From positions 16,690,446-16,754,445 of the forward strand of contig CM043969.1 of assembly GCA_014529385.2 (NCBI GenBank): a stretch of 64,000 nucleotides of DNA, written 5' to 3'. The position numbers were made by a program, and so were the translations under genes. The stretch is from Adiantum capillus-veneris (Eukaryota > Streptophyta > Polypodiopsida > Polypodiales > Pteridaceae). Below the pieces are notes generated by a model. That model worked only from the letters and a program-made list of their open reading frames with translations. It was not told where the DNA came from and did not search any database. Each line of letters starts with the position of its first letter. Within the stretch, counting starts at the first letter, position 1. Below are positions 11,147-22,332 of this stretch, in pieces.

Positions 11147-11412
11147 GTTAACCCATGATTCTGCCATTATTCTTTTGTGCATCTCTTTACTCATGGGCCC
11201 AGGCTTGTCGGTCCAAGAGGTTTATAGTAAAAGATTGGTGATCGCCCATGAAAGACGCACCATACCCATTTAGCACCGACTGAAAAAATATGGGCATTTG
11301 TATGTGAAAAGGATGGCAAGCCCTAGATAAGGCTGTAAACTAGGGTTTTCAAGTAATTCTAAACATGCAAGCTTTGCTCTTGCTTCACCTCTTCTTGTCT
11401 GTGTGTGTGTGT
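11147..11412 (+). repeat. Old LTR fragment of the G1/G2 family
   Basis: Begins TGTTAACCC like the G2 LTR at 57,423. It shares GGCTTGTCGGTCCAA, a diverged 'ggtgatcgcccatgaaagacgcac' block and the 'cttcacctcttcttgtctgtgtgtgtg' block in the same order as G2 (57,520-57,760). It breaks off near 11,412, before the U5 half. It may be the displaced 5' LTR of G1, whose left end is otherwise missing, but no target duplication proves it. Confidence 0.6.
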
Positions 11413-12495
11413 TCTAGTTATCTACATATACTACCCACAGACGAACATACATATGTTCAAAGACCAAGGTACCAGATAAATACAAGGTTTATTATACAAA
11501 ACAAACTTTAGATAGCATGATTTTGTATAAATGAACATCATCAAGTTGGTACAAGTCACCATCCAAAGGGTAGAGATTCCTTTACAAACTGCAAACCAGT
11601 TGCTAATCCTCCAAACAGTAAAGCAACCAAAAATCTGAACCAAAGAGAGTAGCCCTCACCTACACCCATAGAAAACAACATAACATTCTGTTAGCATTGG
11701 CTTTGTATGCATGTGATGTATGGGAATCCTAGTTGTTATCCATGTCACAAAGGTACAACTTTTCTTTGCAAATAAACTTATCAAAATGAACTTAAATAGA
11801 CCTTGGTAGTCAGTTACAACTTCATAAAAAGATTCAACAGCCTACAAATTGCCAATAATTTTCATTAAGCATCTTTATAATTTATCTCCTTCTTCTTGCA
11901 GGTTTGATTAAGATCTTCTCTCTGCCTAGACCATGTCATGTTCTTTGCCGCAAATGAGGCTATATATTATGCCCTGATTGCCTTAAGCTTTTTCGAGATT
12001 TGTGCTCTCTTGATCGGATCAACTATAGTACTCATCCGACCAGTCATCCTAGTCCTCGGTATAACCTGATAACAATAGACAAATCATTTTTTGGCGTTAT
12101 TAGCATTAACCTCTCTTACAAATTTTTGTATACAAAACCTTGACAGGTTTTGCCATAATCTTGAGCAACCTCCACCCTCAAATGGCTGAATTCCATCAAC
12201 CTTTCTAAAAAAACCAAGAGTCCAACTACAATGATTTTACCTGAAGTAATATGCATATGCTATATATAGTAACATGCCAAGTCAAAAAGTTAAAAGAAAA
12301 CTAGTTTATGAAATCCTATAAGCCCTTAGTTGTTCTAGCTGCTGTCTATGTTCCCAAACATAATGCTATGTCAAGAAAATTCAAAAAATTGAAAGCACCA
12401 GGAGTTTTAGTACTCAAAAACAAGAAATTGATAGTAAGACTTCAGCTAAGAGACCATAACCATCCAACAAAGAGTCAGTAATCAAATCTATGCAG
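11413..12495. other. Unassigned stretch
   Basis: About 1.1 kb of AT-rich sequence between the LTR fragment and the copia element. I see no long ORF, no LTR edge, no PBS and no similarity to other parts of the window. It occupies the place where the rest of the copia 3' LTR, or the missing left part of G1, would be expected. Confidence 0.3.
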
Positions 12496-12524
12496 GAGAG
12501 GTGGGCATTGCAAGTATACAAACA
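12496..12524 (-). repeat. C1 3' LTR remnant (29 nt)
   Basis: The plus strand reads GAGAGGTGGGCATTGCAAGT followed by atacaaaca, matching the right end of the 5' LTR at 17,314-17,342 with one difference. To the left the match stops abruptly, so all but the first ~29 nt of U3 are missing. Confidence 0.75.
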
Positions 12525-12533
12525 CCCCCCCTC
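12525..12533 (-). other. C1 polypurine tract
   Basis: Minus-strand GAGGGGGGG immediately before the 3' LTR start TGTTTGTATAC; the expected plus-strand primer site. Confidence 0.7.
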
Positions 12534-12799
12534 AATGATTACTCAAAGATACTCTATGTTGGCCGTGAGCCAATTCCAAGTTGATGAAGATGTCAAAGTA
12601 GCTAGTCTTTCCCTAGAGCTTTGGTGAAGATATCTGCACAATTATCTTCAATAGACAATACTCTAGCTCCACAATTTCATCCTCAATTAGCTCTCAAAAA
12701 TAATGATACTGAACCTCAATATGCTTTGTGCGTGCATGGAAGATGGGGTTCTTGGCAATCACCATGCAAGTCTGGTTGTCGTATTGAAGTGTTTGTTGT

Positions 12800-14422
12800 T
12801 CAATGAAGAGAAACACCTAAGTCCATGAGGACTCGCCTTAGCCAAAATGCTTCACAAGCTGCTAAACAAGTAGCTTTATACTCTGCTTTCAATGAAGAAA
12901 GAGCGACGGTTGGCTGCTTCTTACTGATCCAAGAAAACACTCCAGAACCAAGCGAGAAACAAAATCCAGAAACTGACTTTCTAGAGTCACAATCTCTTGC
13001 CCAATTGGAGTCACAGTACGCACTAAGAGTGTTTGTGCCAATGCCATAAGCAATGCCATGGCCCAAGGTACCTTTGATGTACTTAAGAACTTGCAGACCT
13101 TCCTTCCAGTGAGATTCTCTTGGTTGGTTGGAAAACCTTCTTAAAACACCTACTGCAAAAGAAGTATCGGGCCTAGTGTTGCACAAGAAAATTAAGCTTT
13201 CCACAAGTTTTTTGTACTTTTTAATGTCGAATAAGGGAGAAGAATCTTCCATGCAGAGTTTTGCATTTACCTCCATTAGAGTGCTCATAGGTTTGCAATC
13301 CATCATGCCAAAAGCATTCAGGATCTCTGTTGCATACTTTTGTTGAGAGATGAAGATACCTTTTGAGGATTGCCAAACAGTAATGCAACAAACCCAAGTC
13401 TGTAATTTTGAATTCAAATTCAAACTCTCATGAGTTTGTTGGATGAGCTCTTTGTGGTCACCTGTGATTATCAAGTCATTGACATACAAGATAATAATGA
13501 CTTGTTTTCCATTCTCTCTAAGCACATATAAATTTTCTTCAAAAGCACTTCTTCTAAAGCCAAGTTTTTTAAAATACTTATCAATTTTGACATACCATGC
13601 TCTCGAAGACTGTTTCAGGCCATATAAAGCTTTCTTCAATCTGCAAACCTTTTGTTTTGAATGGGGTGTCTCAAATCGTGGTGGTTGCTCAATATACACC
13701 TCCTCCTTGAGAATTCCATTAAAAAATGCAAACACAACATCCATTTGGTAAACAACCCATAAATAGATAGCAGCAAGATCAAGTACAACACAAATAGTTG
13801 TCATTCGAGTTGTGGGAGCGAAGGTGTCACTAACATCAAACCCTTCAACTTGAGAGAATCCTTCTGCTACTAACCTGGCTTTGTAATTTTGCAAAGTGCT
13901 ATCAGCTTTATGCTTGATCTTGTACACCCGTTTTGTGCCGATGAATTTCTTCTTTGAAGGCCCATCTACTGCTTCCCAAGTGTCATTCTTTGTGATGCTG
14001 TCGTACTCAGACTGCATCACTTCCTTCCACTTTGGGTCATCAGCCATGGCCTCATCAATGGAGGATATCTCCTTCACAGAGCCCACAATTTGTGTCATGA
14101 GAGCCACGTTAACGATGTGTTTGGAGGCTCTCCTTTGCTCCTCTATTCTCTTTGACCGTCGCAAACCCCCCTCCTCTTCATGAGGATTGTGAACTTGAGG
14201 GTTTCGAGCGTCAAAAAGCTGTTGAGCCCACTTTGGTAGTGGCTTTTCCTGTGATGCTGCAACAGGTTGGTTAGATTTATTTGAGTTTTCATCATCGAAC
14301 AACTCCTCCTCTTGATTTTTTACCTGACTTTGGTCTGGCACATGGTGAGTTATTTCTTCATTTGATGAGAAAGTGGACGAACCTGGTTTCTCCACTGTAT
14401 GTGGCCCTTCTTCAAATACCAC
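12800..14422 (-). pseudogene. C1 copia reverse transcriptase-RNase H
   Basis: A 540-codon uninterrupted frame. An acidic linker is followed by DDPKWKEVMQSEYDSI, YKARLVAEGFSQ, the first-Asp block QMDVVFAF, VCRLKKALYGLKQSSRAWY and then the catalytic YVDD box, here LYVNDLIITG, so the second Asp pair is ND (codon 13,478-13,480). RNase H follows with AYCDSNWARDCDSRKSVSG, but the usual SSTEAEY motif is SSLKAEY, losing the acidic residue. The frame is open yet both active sites are damaged, so I call it a pseudogene. It ends 276 bp before the purine tract. Confidence 0.88.
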
Positions 14423-14457
14423 ATCTCAACTGGCGAGTATTTTCTTTACCTCTAGAT

Positions 14458-15227
14458 CTAGAGTCTATAAGCCTTAGACTCTTCACTATATCCAAGAAAT
14501 ACACACTTATTGCTTTTGGCTTCTAGCTTTGTTCTTTGTGAAGCAGGAATATGTGCATAACAAAAACACCCAAATGGTTTGAAATGCAAGACCGAAGGTT
14601 TCTTACTAGAATAGGCTTCTTGAGGTGTTTTCCCTTTCAAAGCCTTTGTGTATCTTCGAGTGAGAATGTACATTGTTGTACTTACTGCTTTGACCCAAAA
14701 GGAATCTGGCATACCCTTGGCTTTCAGCATACACCTTGCCATTTCTACCACTGTCCAATTGCAACGCTCCACAACTCCATTTTGTTGTGGTGTGTAAGTT
14801 GTAGTAAGGTGTTGTTTTATGCCATGCTCATTGCAGTAGTTGTTGAATTTATTTGAGATGAATTCTCCTCCTCGATCTGTACAAAGCTTCTTCACCTTCT
14901 TTCCTATTTCATTTTCTACAAGCTTTTGCCACATTTAATCTTTCCAAAATCTTCAAACTTCTCATGAATGAAATACACCCACATCTTTCTACTAAAGTCA
15001 TCGACTAACAGCAAAAAGTAGAAATATCCACCCAAAGCGGATGAAGACTTTTTTCCACAGAGATCTGCGTGTACCAACTCTAGAGGAGACTCAGCTCGAT
15101 TACTACTCTCTTGTGGAAATTCCTTTCTTTGTTGCTTGCCCATCATGCAAGCTTCACAAACTTCATTCATATCTAAGATTTGAGGCATGTGTGCCACCAT
15201 CCCAGATTTTTGCATCTCTTTTAGCAC
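14458..15227 (-). pseudogene. C1 integrase
   Basis: Two overlapping frames. The upstream one (15,227-14,916) has the second half of the zinc finger (CEACMMGKQQR) and the first catalytic Asp in LVHADLCG. The downstream one (14,934-14,458) has CTDRGGEF and PQQNGVVERCN, so the DDE triad is complete, and the typical copia C-terminal HFKPFGCFCYAHIP and CVFLGYSEESKAYRL. A frame change near 14,925 splits the gene. The step from 14,458 to the RT frame at 14,422 is a further short break. Confidence 0.85.
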
Positions 15228-15320
15228 AGCAATGCTTAAGTGACCAAACCTCTCATGCCATAATTGAGTTGTACCTTTTTTTGTAGTGACCGTAAGTGCA
15301 AAAAGTTTGTAGAGGTTGTT

Positions 15321-15650
15321 TCATTTTACACCCTTTCCCACTGTGTTGCCTTTAGAATCTAACATTTCTGCTCCATTTTTCTTAAAACGGACTTCAAGAT
15401 CACGATCAATGATTGTAGTAATGGACAACAAATTCTTCTTGATTTGAGGCATGCACAACACATTAGAGAGCACTTGAGTTTCACCTGTAGCTGCTAAAAA
15501 AGAAATTGTCCCAGACCCTTTGGCTGGACATTTGGCATTATTCTCGACAATTAAACTTATGGGTTCATGTAAAGGCTTCCAGGAACTATACCAGTTTTTC
15601 TTACTAGTCATATGTCAGGATGCACCACTATCTAGAATCCAAGAACCATC
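15321..15650 (-). pseudogene. C1 protease
   Basis: The active-site phrase WILDSGAS is followed by a TGA (15,615-15,617) and then HMTSKKNWYSSW, the usual copia protease start. LSNVLCMPQIKKNLLSI, a reliable copia protease strand, follows. The stop two codons after the active-site Ser breaks the domain. Confidence 0.8.
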
Positions 15651-15674
15651 AACAAGCGGAGTTTGTGATGATGA

Positions 15675-16560
15675 TCATACCTCTTCTATAACGGCCCATA
15701 GTTCAAGGTCTGTTTCAGCATTATTGGGGGATTCTCTTTCCTTCCAAGAAGCTTTCATGGTGCCATTCTTCTCGTCTGCTTTCTTCTTTCTACAGTCTTT
15801 AAGAGCATTACCCTTCTTCTCACAGTAAAAACAACTACCTAAAAATTTCCTCTTCTTGGGCTTCTTCTTAGAAGCATTTGACGTAGTCCCCTTGCCTTTT
15901 GCAGTGGCTATGAAGGCAGCATCACCTCCACCATCCCTGGTCCTGACTTGTAGCTCCTCTTCAAGCAACATTCACTCACTTCTTCAAACATAAGAGGGGT
16001 TGGACGAACCTGAGTGTTGAGTGCCGTAACAAGACCATTATATCTCACCAGAAGTATGCGAATGCAGTGCCGAGCTAAATGTTTGAAGAAATAGCCACAA
16101 CAATGGTAGCTAATTGACCTTGGAGGTCCTTAACCCGCTTGATAAAGGCCTCCACTTTCTCTCCATCAACAAGTTTCTTAGCAGCAAGCTGATTTTCCAG
16201 ATTTTGAATTCTGATGTGATTGTGCATCTCAGCTTGGAACATATTAGCGAGCCAATATGTTCCAAGCTTCATGTGCTTTAGTGGTATGCTGAACAAAAGT
16301 GAGGACAAAATCACTTACACACATGACAATGGTGCATAATGCATTTGCATTCCTTCTTTTCCAGGCACGTAGAAGAGTAGCATCGAGGGAAATTACAACG
16401 CTTGGATTTGTCGGATCATTTTTTGCAGTGGGCTCCGGGTCTGCACCATTTGGCCCCAACACCATATCCAACAATTCATATGAATCCAGAATTGTGGAAA
16501 TTTTGAATTTCCACAATGTGTAGTTGGTGCCATCAAGCTTTCCTTCGGTGAATGTTGGTG
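15675..16560 (-). pseudogene. C1 copia gag
   Basis: The N-terminus encodes YTLWKFKISTILDSYELLDMV and RAWKRRNANALCTI, a classic copia Gag (UBN2-type) signature. The middle has NQLAAKKLVDGEKVEAFIKRVKDL. The knuckle at 15,792-15,833 reads CFYCEKKGNALKDC: the zinc-binding His is Asn. Frame changes occur near 16,540, 16,245 and 15,970. The break at 16,245 falls inside a perfect 15-bp inverted repeat (16,231-16,245 / 16,254-16,268). Confidence 0.82.
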
Positions 16561-16672
16561 GAAAAATTCGAAGTAGAGTAGCACCAGCAACATCACTTGA
16601 AGATGCCGACTTGATTTATTTTACAAAGTAATACAAGTAGTTCTCGTACTTTCTTAGCTACAAGCACCTAGT

Positions 16673-16684
16673 GATCTGATACCA
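16673..16684 (-). other. C1 primer-binding site (tRNA-iMet)
   Basis: Minus-strand TGGTATCAGATC, directly after the LTR end CTTACA; one base differs from the common TGGTATCAGAGC. Confidence 0.8.
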
Positions 16685-17342
16685 TGTAAGAAATGCGGAA
16701 TACAAAAAGGATCTAGTAGAAAAGAGAGTAGAGAGAGACACGATACAAAGTAGATTAGTGGCAAATCAAAAACTTTAGATTAGCACACTATTACAAAGTG
16801 ATGGAATCATCCACCCATGCACTCTCAAGGTAGAGCTTAGATGGCGATTTAGACAACTAGAGAAAGTAGGAATACAAGGGACTAACAATCCTTACACAAG
16901 GATGTGTTGTGTGCGTCAAGTGTGCACACCATTCTACCGAATTATTCATGAGAAGGCCTCCTTATATAGATGTAAGGGAGTCTCTAAACGCCCATGTGCA
17001 ACGGCCCTTAGATAGCCAAGTCCAAGTAGGACTCTCCCATATGCGCCCATGTGTAGCCGCTTTTGGGTAGACAAGTCCTCCTAGAACTCGACCACCGGCC
17101 AAAGACCACCAGCCATCGGATGGCCATTTTTTAATTGTCTTTCGACCGTCGTCTGGTCAAGATATTTTGGCAAAAAGTAATATTCCAGCAAACACAAATA
17201 GAGATCTCATCAGAATGCAAAGTTGGAATCCACCAAATATATGTGCACCATTGGCTTCTTCTCATATGGGGGCCTTACAAACTGTGTAGCATAAATTGTG
17301 GTGGGAAAACTGAGAGAGGTGGGCATTGCAAGTATACCAACA
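16685..17342 (-). repeat. C1 5' LTR
   Basis: 658 bp from TGTAAGAAATG to ACCAACA on the plus strand (minus strand TGTTGGTATAC...CTTACA). The PBS-proximal edge is fixed by the PBS and the outer edge by resumption of G1 gag sequence at 17,343. Confidence 0.8.
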
Positions 17343-19770
17343 CATCAATCCTAGATGGTTTCTAAAGGAAAATTGGGAGTATGAACTACAAACAGAGACT
17401 TTAAGCGACCTATACACAGGTCACATCTATCACATGGGTTGGTTAGATGTCCTACAATCCACATTGGGTGCTACTAGCATAGAGGAGCAACAACAAAGAG
17501 TTTGTGATGTCATCCATAGGGTTATTGAGCTGGACAGGTAGAACAAATGGATCCAAATGCCTTCAATGGGTCTCATGAGACTCTTGGATACAGGGAAGGC
17601 TAAGCAACCAACTTTATCACACAAATGGAGACTCCCTCGGTAAGCCTGATGGTTCCTCCATATGTTGTTTTGCGAGGGATCTCAGTACAATTTGAGCCCA
17701 TTAGTAATAGCTTTACCTTTCCAAGTTTAGCTCATTTTTCTCTTGATGACACCGCGGCTACCATGCCTACCCTAGTGATAAGCATAGCAAAAAACATGCC
17801 ATGGACCTCATTTATTAGTAAAGCACCACTACATGATGGCCGAATGCCTACAACAGTACCTACAAGTGTGTATCAATCATATTCACCTATGGGCCCTCAT
17901 GCTCATGTAGCTCCTACCCCTCCCATTGTTTCAACAACTTATGCTCCACGACCACAACATCCAAGTGCTTATTTCAATGATACCATACCAACTAGACTTG
18001 GCAACGTTTGCTCAAGCTATTGGTCGATCTATTACTGAAAATATGCATAACATGCCTAATAGAGAGCCTAGAAGTAAGGCAGTACAAATAGCCAAGATCA
18101 CAAAAAAAATTATAGGGGGAGACAAGGATGTGAGAAATCATATCAAAGTATTTGAACAACTATGTGATTCCCTAGGAGAACACAATGACCTGCATAAGAG
18201 TAATGTTTTAAGCATGACCTTGAGCGGAAACGGTGGGGATTAGTATAGGACCCTAAGGGTGGAAGAGAAAACGATTTACCATACTCTTAGGAGACTGTTC
18301 TTGAAAGAGTACATACAAGAGGGAGTGCTTTGGGGTGTAGACTCTCAGCTTCAAAAAGCCCAATGAGAGGAAGGAGAGTCTGTGAGAGATTTTATTAGTT
18401 GCTTGAAGCATTTGAATTCTTGTTGTAATCCAAATGAGCGCTTCAATAATAATCAATTGCTTGATAGATTCATTAGGAGACTACTACATGAGGATATCTA
18501 CAATGGCCTCGTCATTAGAAGTATCACCACTTGGGAAGCAGCCACCACCAATGCGATCCAATTGGAGGAAAATTTAATGATTCAAGGAGAAAGATTGTGT
18601 GTTGAGCCTAAATCTACTAGCTCGCAAGCATTGGGGCATGAGCCAATGACCATAAAGCCTATTGCTAAAGAGCCAAATATATCTGAGATAACTTTAGCAA
18701 AGCTCACCAAGGCCATTCAAGAAAGTTCTAGAGACAATCGTGCTCCACAAAATAATCATATGTATCCAAGAAGGGAGCAACAATGGTGCTCAGTTTTCTT
18801 TGGTCCACATAGTACCAATGAATGCCCTAGATTTAGAGTAAATCTAATGAGAATTGCAATGCATGTGGGAGATATGGTCATCAAGCCAAGGATTGCATAG
18901 TATTTAAACGTGCAATGGCCAATAGACCAATCTTAGCATGGACGGACACACCTCAAGTGCTTGCATTGATGTCGGGCCCACCTCTTGAACAATCGTCACA
19001 ACACGTGGTCCCTAGGGCCCAAAATGTTGTTCAAACAACATCATTACCACCTCCAGTGCTAGGATCGCAACCCCCACATCCAAGAATCGCTTTTGAGAAT
19101 CAAGTGGGTTGTGAGTCATCTATTGCTTGTGTGGATTGTGAGGATGAGTTTGCCTATGGGATTGATGCACTTGAAGAAAGTCTGCAATACTACATGGAGG
19201 ACTATTGGGGACAAGTCAAACCTGTCTATCAAGTAGCTGCTCTTCTAGCAAGAGGCAAAAATATCAATTTCACTACCAAGAGACCACCTCTTCAATGCTA
19301 TGAGTGTGGAGGTTTACATTGTGTAGCTGAGTGTCCTATTAGACTACAAAATAATGCCACACTAATGCAAAACAATTAAGTGAGTACAACCACAATGTCG
19401 ATCCTCAGGTGTAATCAATGTGGCATAGATCATTTTATTGCCCAATGTCCTAATAATCCAAATGCGCCAAAGATCACACCATTGAACTTAATTGAGGTTA
19501 CCGAGGAGCCATCACAAAGTACACCTATGGTACAAGTAAATGCACTCACATGATCGATGCTCCAAAACCAAAATTATATTCTTGAAGAAAGAGACACAAC
19601 ATCAATTACCCAATCTCAGAAGAAGAAAAAAACACGAAGGAAGAGATCACAAAAAGCAGTGAAGTCAAACCCCAGTTCAAAGACCAACATAGGGATTGGT
19701 GACGACCTTATCTATACAAAGGACGCCGAAGAGGATTCTGCCTTGAATGAGACCATGGAGATTAAAACGT
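17343..19770 (+). pseudogene. G1 gag
   Basis: Begins within the NWEYELQTETLSDL segment (G2: NWEYDLQAEALTDR). It continues through a Pro/Thr-rich region and the capsid core (LCDSLGEHNDL, RDFISCLKHLNSCCNPNERF, LLDRFIRRLLHEDIYNGL). The knuckle region has four CCHC units corresponding to G2: the first has lost its second Cys (WCSVFFGPH), the second is broken by a frameshift near 18,850, and the third (CYECGGLHCVAEC, 19,297-19,335) and fourth (CNQCGIDHFIAQC, 19,411-19,449) are intact. A TAG at 17,539 replaces a Gln-type codon. Unlike G2 it retains the capsid core at 18,240-18,614. A Lys-rich tail follows, cut by L2 at 19,770. Confidence 0.82.
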
Positions 19771-21812
19771 TGGAGAGGGGGAAATAGGAACACACCCAGA
19801 ACACAACACAATGCCTCACTTCACCTTCAAAACTAGACACTATCTGCAAGCAAACCACCACATGTACACAACCATACGCACACATGCTTTGCAATGCATC
19901 GAACAGACCCAATCATTCCATTATGCCCAATTCAAAGCCTTTCACACGCACACAGCCTCTCTCTATCTCTCTTTGCACGACAAACCTCGGGGGGGCCCAC
20001 ACACCAACGCACGCCCGAAAACACACGCACACAAGCAGAGAAGAGAAGGGGGAAGAGGGAATCCACGCCAAGAGATAGCAATGATGGCTTCCTTGCATAT
20101 ACACAACCATTTACAATCAATTCCCTGTCGGCAAAACCCTCGACAAAAATCTCAATGGCCAAGAGCTTATGGCAAAAGCCCTAGTCGAAAACAAACCCTG
20201 ATGGCTCAAAAAAGCCCCTAAAAATTCATGTATAGCTCCCTTTATAGGAATGGCTAAGCCAAAAAAAGAAAAAATGTGTTCCTTAATTGCTTGTGCATTC
20301 AACTTTGAGCTTACTTTAGTATTTTTTGTGCACATCATACACTTGGCATACTCTCTTAAGAAGCCCTTGCATGGTGGACATTTTGCTATGTTCTTGTCCG
20401 CTCGACTTGGCTGCTCATCTGCCCTTTGAACCCTCTTTGCATATGGTGCCCCATTGGGCTTTCTCTCTCTCTCATTGCCTTGGAACTGCCCTCTTTCTCC
20501 CTCTCTGCCAGCTGTTGTGGGACACCCCCCCCCCCCCATGGCACTAGCAATATTGCTAGTGGGGGGTCCCCTTCCCCTCTCAAAAGATTTGGCCCCCTAA
20601 GTGGGCGCAGGTACCTGCCTTAACAATTGGACACCCATGCCACATCATCACATGACAAGCCACCGACGGGCGCCACCAGTGCACCTCCTCCGCACCACCA
20701 TTCATCATCAAAATCCCCGCCAACGATGCCAAGAGGGACACGGGCCTGTGCACGAGCAACACCTTGAGGGGCTTCACCATCGCCAGAACTCCAAGGGAGC
20801 ATCTCTCCCATGCGACAACTAGGAGGAGTATCTTGTCCTGCCCTTATAGCCTCTTGAACTACCCCCACCTTGCGCATATGGGCCAATCGTGGGCCGCATG
20901 GAAGCATATAAGGTGCCCCCCCCCCCCCCCCCCCCTTTTTGGGTGTGTAAAAAAAAATCCCCCTTAGCATGGGAAAACACAATTTTAATATGCCACTTCA
21001 TTCCCCCGCCGTTTCCTACTTGAGACTCCAATTGCCGAGCCGCAGAAACTCATCCAAAACTGCTTCTCCACGGCTTAGAACTCCCTCGTCTTGGACTCCT
21101 TTTGGCTTTGACGGCTGTGCCAACCAATGCGACCAAAAAAAGGAAAAAATACCTACAACCATCCTTTGGGCGACTGCTCCAAAATTCGACAAACCCTAAC
21201 TAGGCTCTTGAGACTCAGAATGGAGCATGGTTGCTTCTTGTTGCTTTCATATAGCACTCACCTCACCTGTGAACCTCTTCAAGATCCAAAAGAATCTAGA
21301 TGGCACACCTCCCCATGTGGTCAAGTGGGCACCAACCTGGCCCCCGACAAAACTTCAAATGGCCATAACCCACAATCCATAGCTCCAATCTACAATCCAA
21401 AAAGATGGGCATGCTCCATAAATCAAGCACTACACACCCACAGCTCCACTCTAGCTTGGATCAATAGTACCACATGCCCTATGCGTCTCAATCTGCAATG
21501 CACTGCACTTTCAAACTCCTATATCTCGGGCTCCGTAGCTCTGTTTGATGAGCCGTCTGGACCTACTCCTTTAGCACTTCAAGCTCCACATTTCTAAGCA
21601 AAGAGACTGCACCTCAAACCTCCTTCATTTGATCCTCAAATGAGCCCCTTTTGGAGCCTTTCTTGGTCTATAAGTCGCATTATTCATACATATCCACTGC
21701 TACCTGTCTACCCAGGATCTTTATAGCTGTTATGGCCCTTTGCCTTGCATCTACTAGCCTACACATACCTATCCATGCCATCTTCTATGGTTGACCAACT
21801 TTGCTTGCACCA
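19771..21812 (-). repeat. L2 3' LTR (left copy, 2,042 bp)
   Basis: Starts TGGAGAGG and ends TTGCACCA on the plus strand. It aligns with 29,323-30,367 in two blocks: about 19,995-20,282 with 29,325-29,612, and about 21,065-21,812 with 29,615-30,367. The intervening ~780 bp (20,283-21,062), holding two poly-C runs, is absent from the right copy, as are the first ~220 bp. Confidence 0.75.
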
Positions 21813-21832
21813 TCATTGCCCACCCCCTAGTT
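21813..21832 (-). other. L2 polypurine tract
   Basis: The minus strand reads CTAGGGGGTGGGCAATGA just before the LTR start. It matches the L1 tract CTAGGGGGTGGGCAA at 26,659-26,673 almost base for base, including upstream GAATGCTC. Confidence 0.7.
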
Positions 21833-22332
21833 GAGCATTCATGCCCAACCAAAAGAGAGCTTTATTCCACTTCTAACTGCAAAACCTAGCAAACACTATG
21901 AGAAAACTAAAACCATATATACAAAGTTTTATTTTGCATATTTCCAAACCTTCAAGTGGGTTGCCCCACCCCGTGCATCACATAGCTTTCACCTGGATCA
22001 AAAACCTACCATTGGTGTCTTCCAACCATTTGTAGTTGCTCACCATAGGGCTACACTCCAGCACATAGACCATCATGTATGTAGGCTGCCCGTAGCCTGC
22101 CTTCAATACTCCATGCATCCCTCAGCAAAAAAGCATCCAGTCCATGCCAAGAAGCATCAAGAATACTACCATCCAAGAAACATGTACCTAACAACAAGCT
22201 CGAACACATGTCCGACCCTCCGTCCTAACCAAGTAAAGTGGAGGCCTCAACCATAGACCCCTGCACCTGTTGAACCATCCACCATATATTTGTATCTATC
22301 ATCATATTCATCACCCATAGCTCACATACCGT
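21833..22332 (-). pseudogene. L2 3' coding tail, cut by L1
   Basis: Continuation of the L2 acidic ORF beyond the L1 insertion. The minus strand contains phrases such as LDGSILDASWHGLDAFLL and a TTTTGATCCAGGTGAAAG motif (about 21,990) like the DPGG end of the L1 ORF. Frames are broken and no domain is recognised. Confidence 0.4.

Larger units (their letters stand above)
12496..17342 (-). mobile_element. C1: antisense Ty1/copia retrotransposon, 3' LTR truncated
   Basis: The minus-strand order is 5' LTR (16,685-17,342), tRNA-iMet PBS, gag, protease, integrase, RT, RNase H, purine tract and the first 29 nt of the 3' LTR (12,496-12,524). Integrase before RT is diagnostic of Ty1/copia. It interrupts G1, whose gag resumes at 17,343. 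All domains carry lesions. Confidence 0.9.

Noticed and set aside
11413-12495. Possible cellular gene or intron
   Set aside because: No exon-like reading frame, splice pair or conserved protein phrase; left as unassigned.
12825-16523. Many plus-strand ORFs of 70-100 codons
   Set aside because: Shadows of the antisense copia gag-pol frames; no family motifs on the plus strand.
20117-21031. ORFs with poly-Gly or poly-Pro tracts
   Set aside because: Produced by poly-C/poly-G runs in the L2 LTR.
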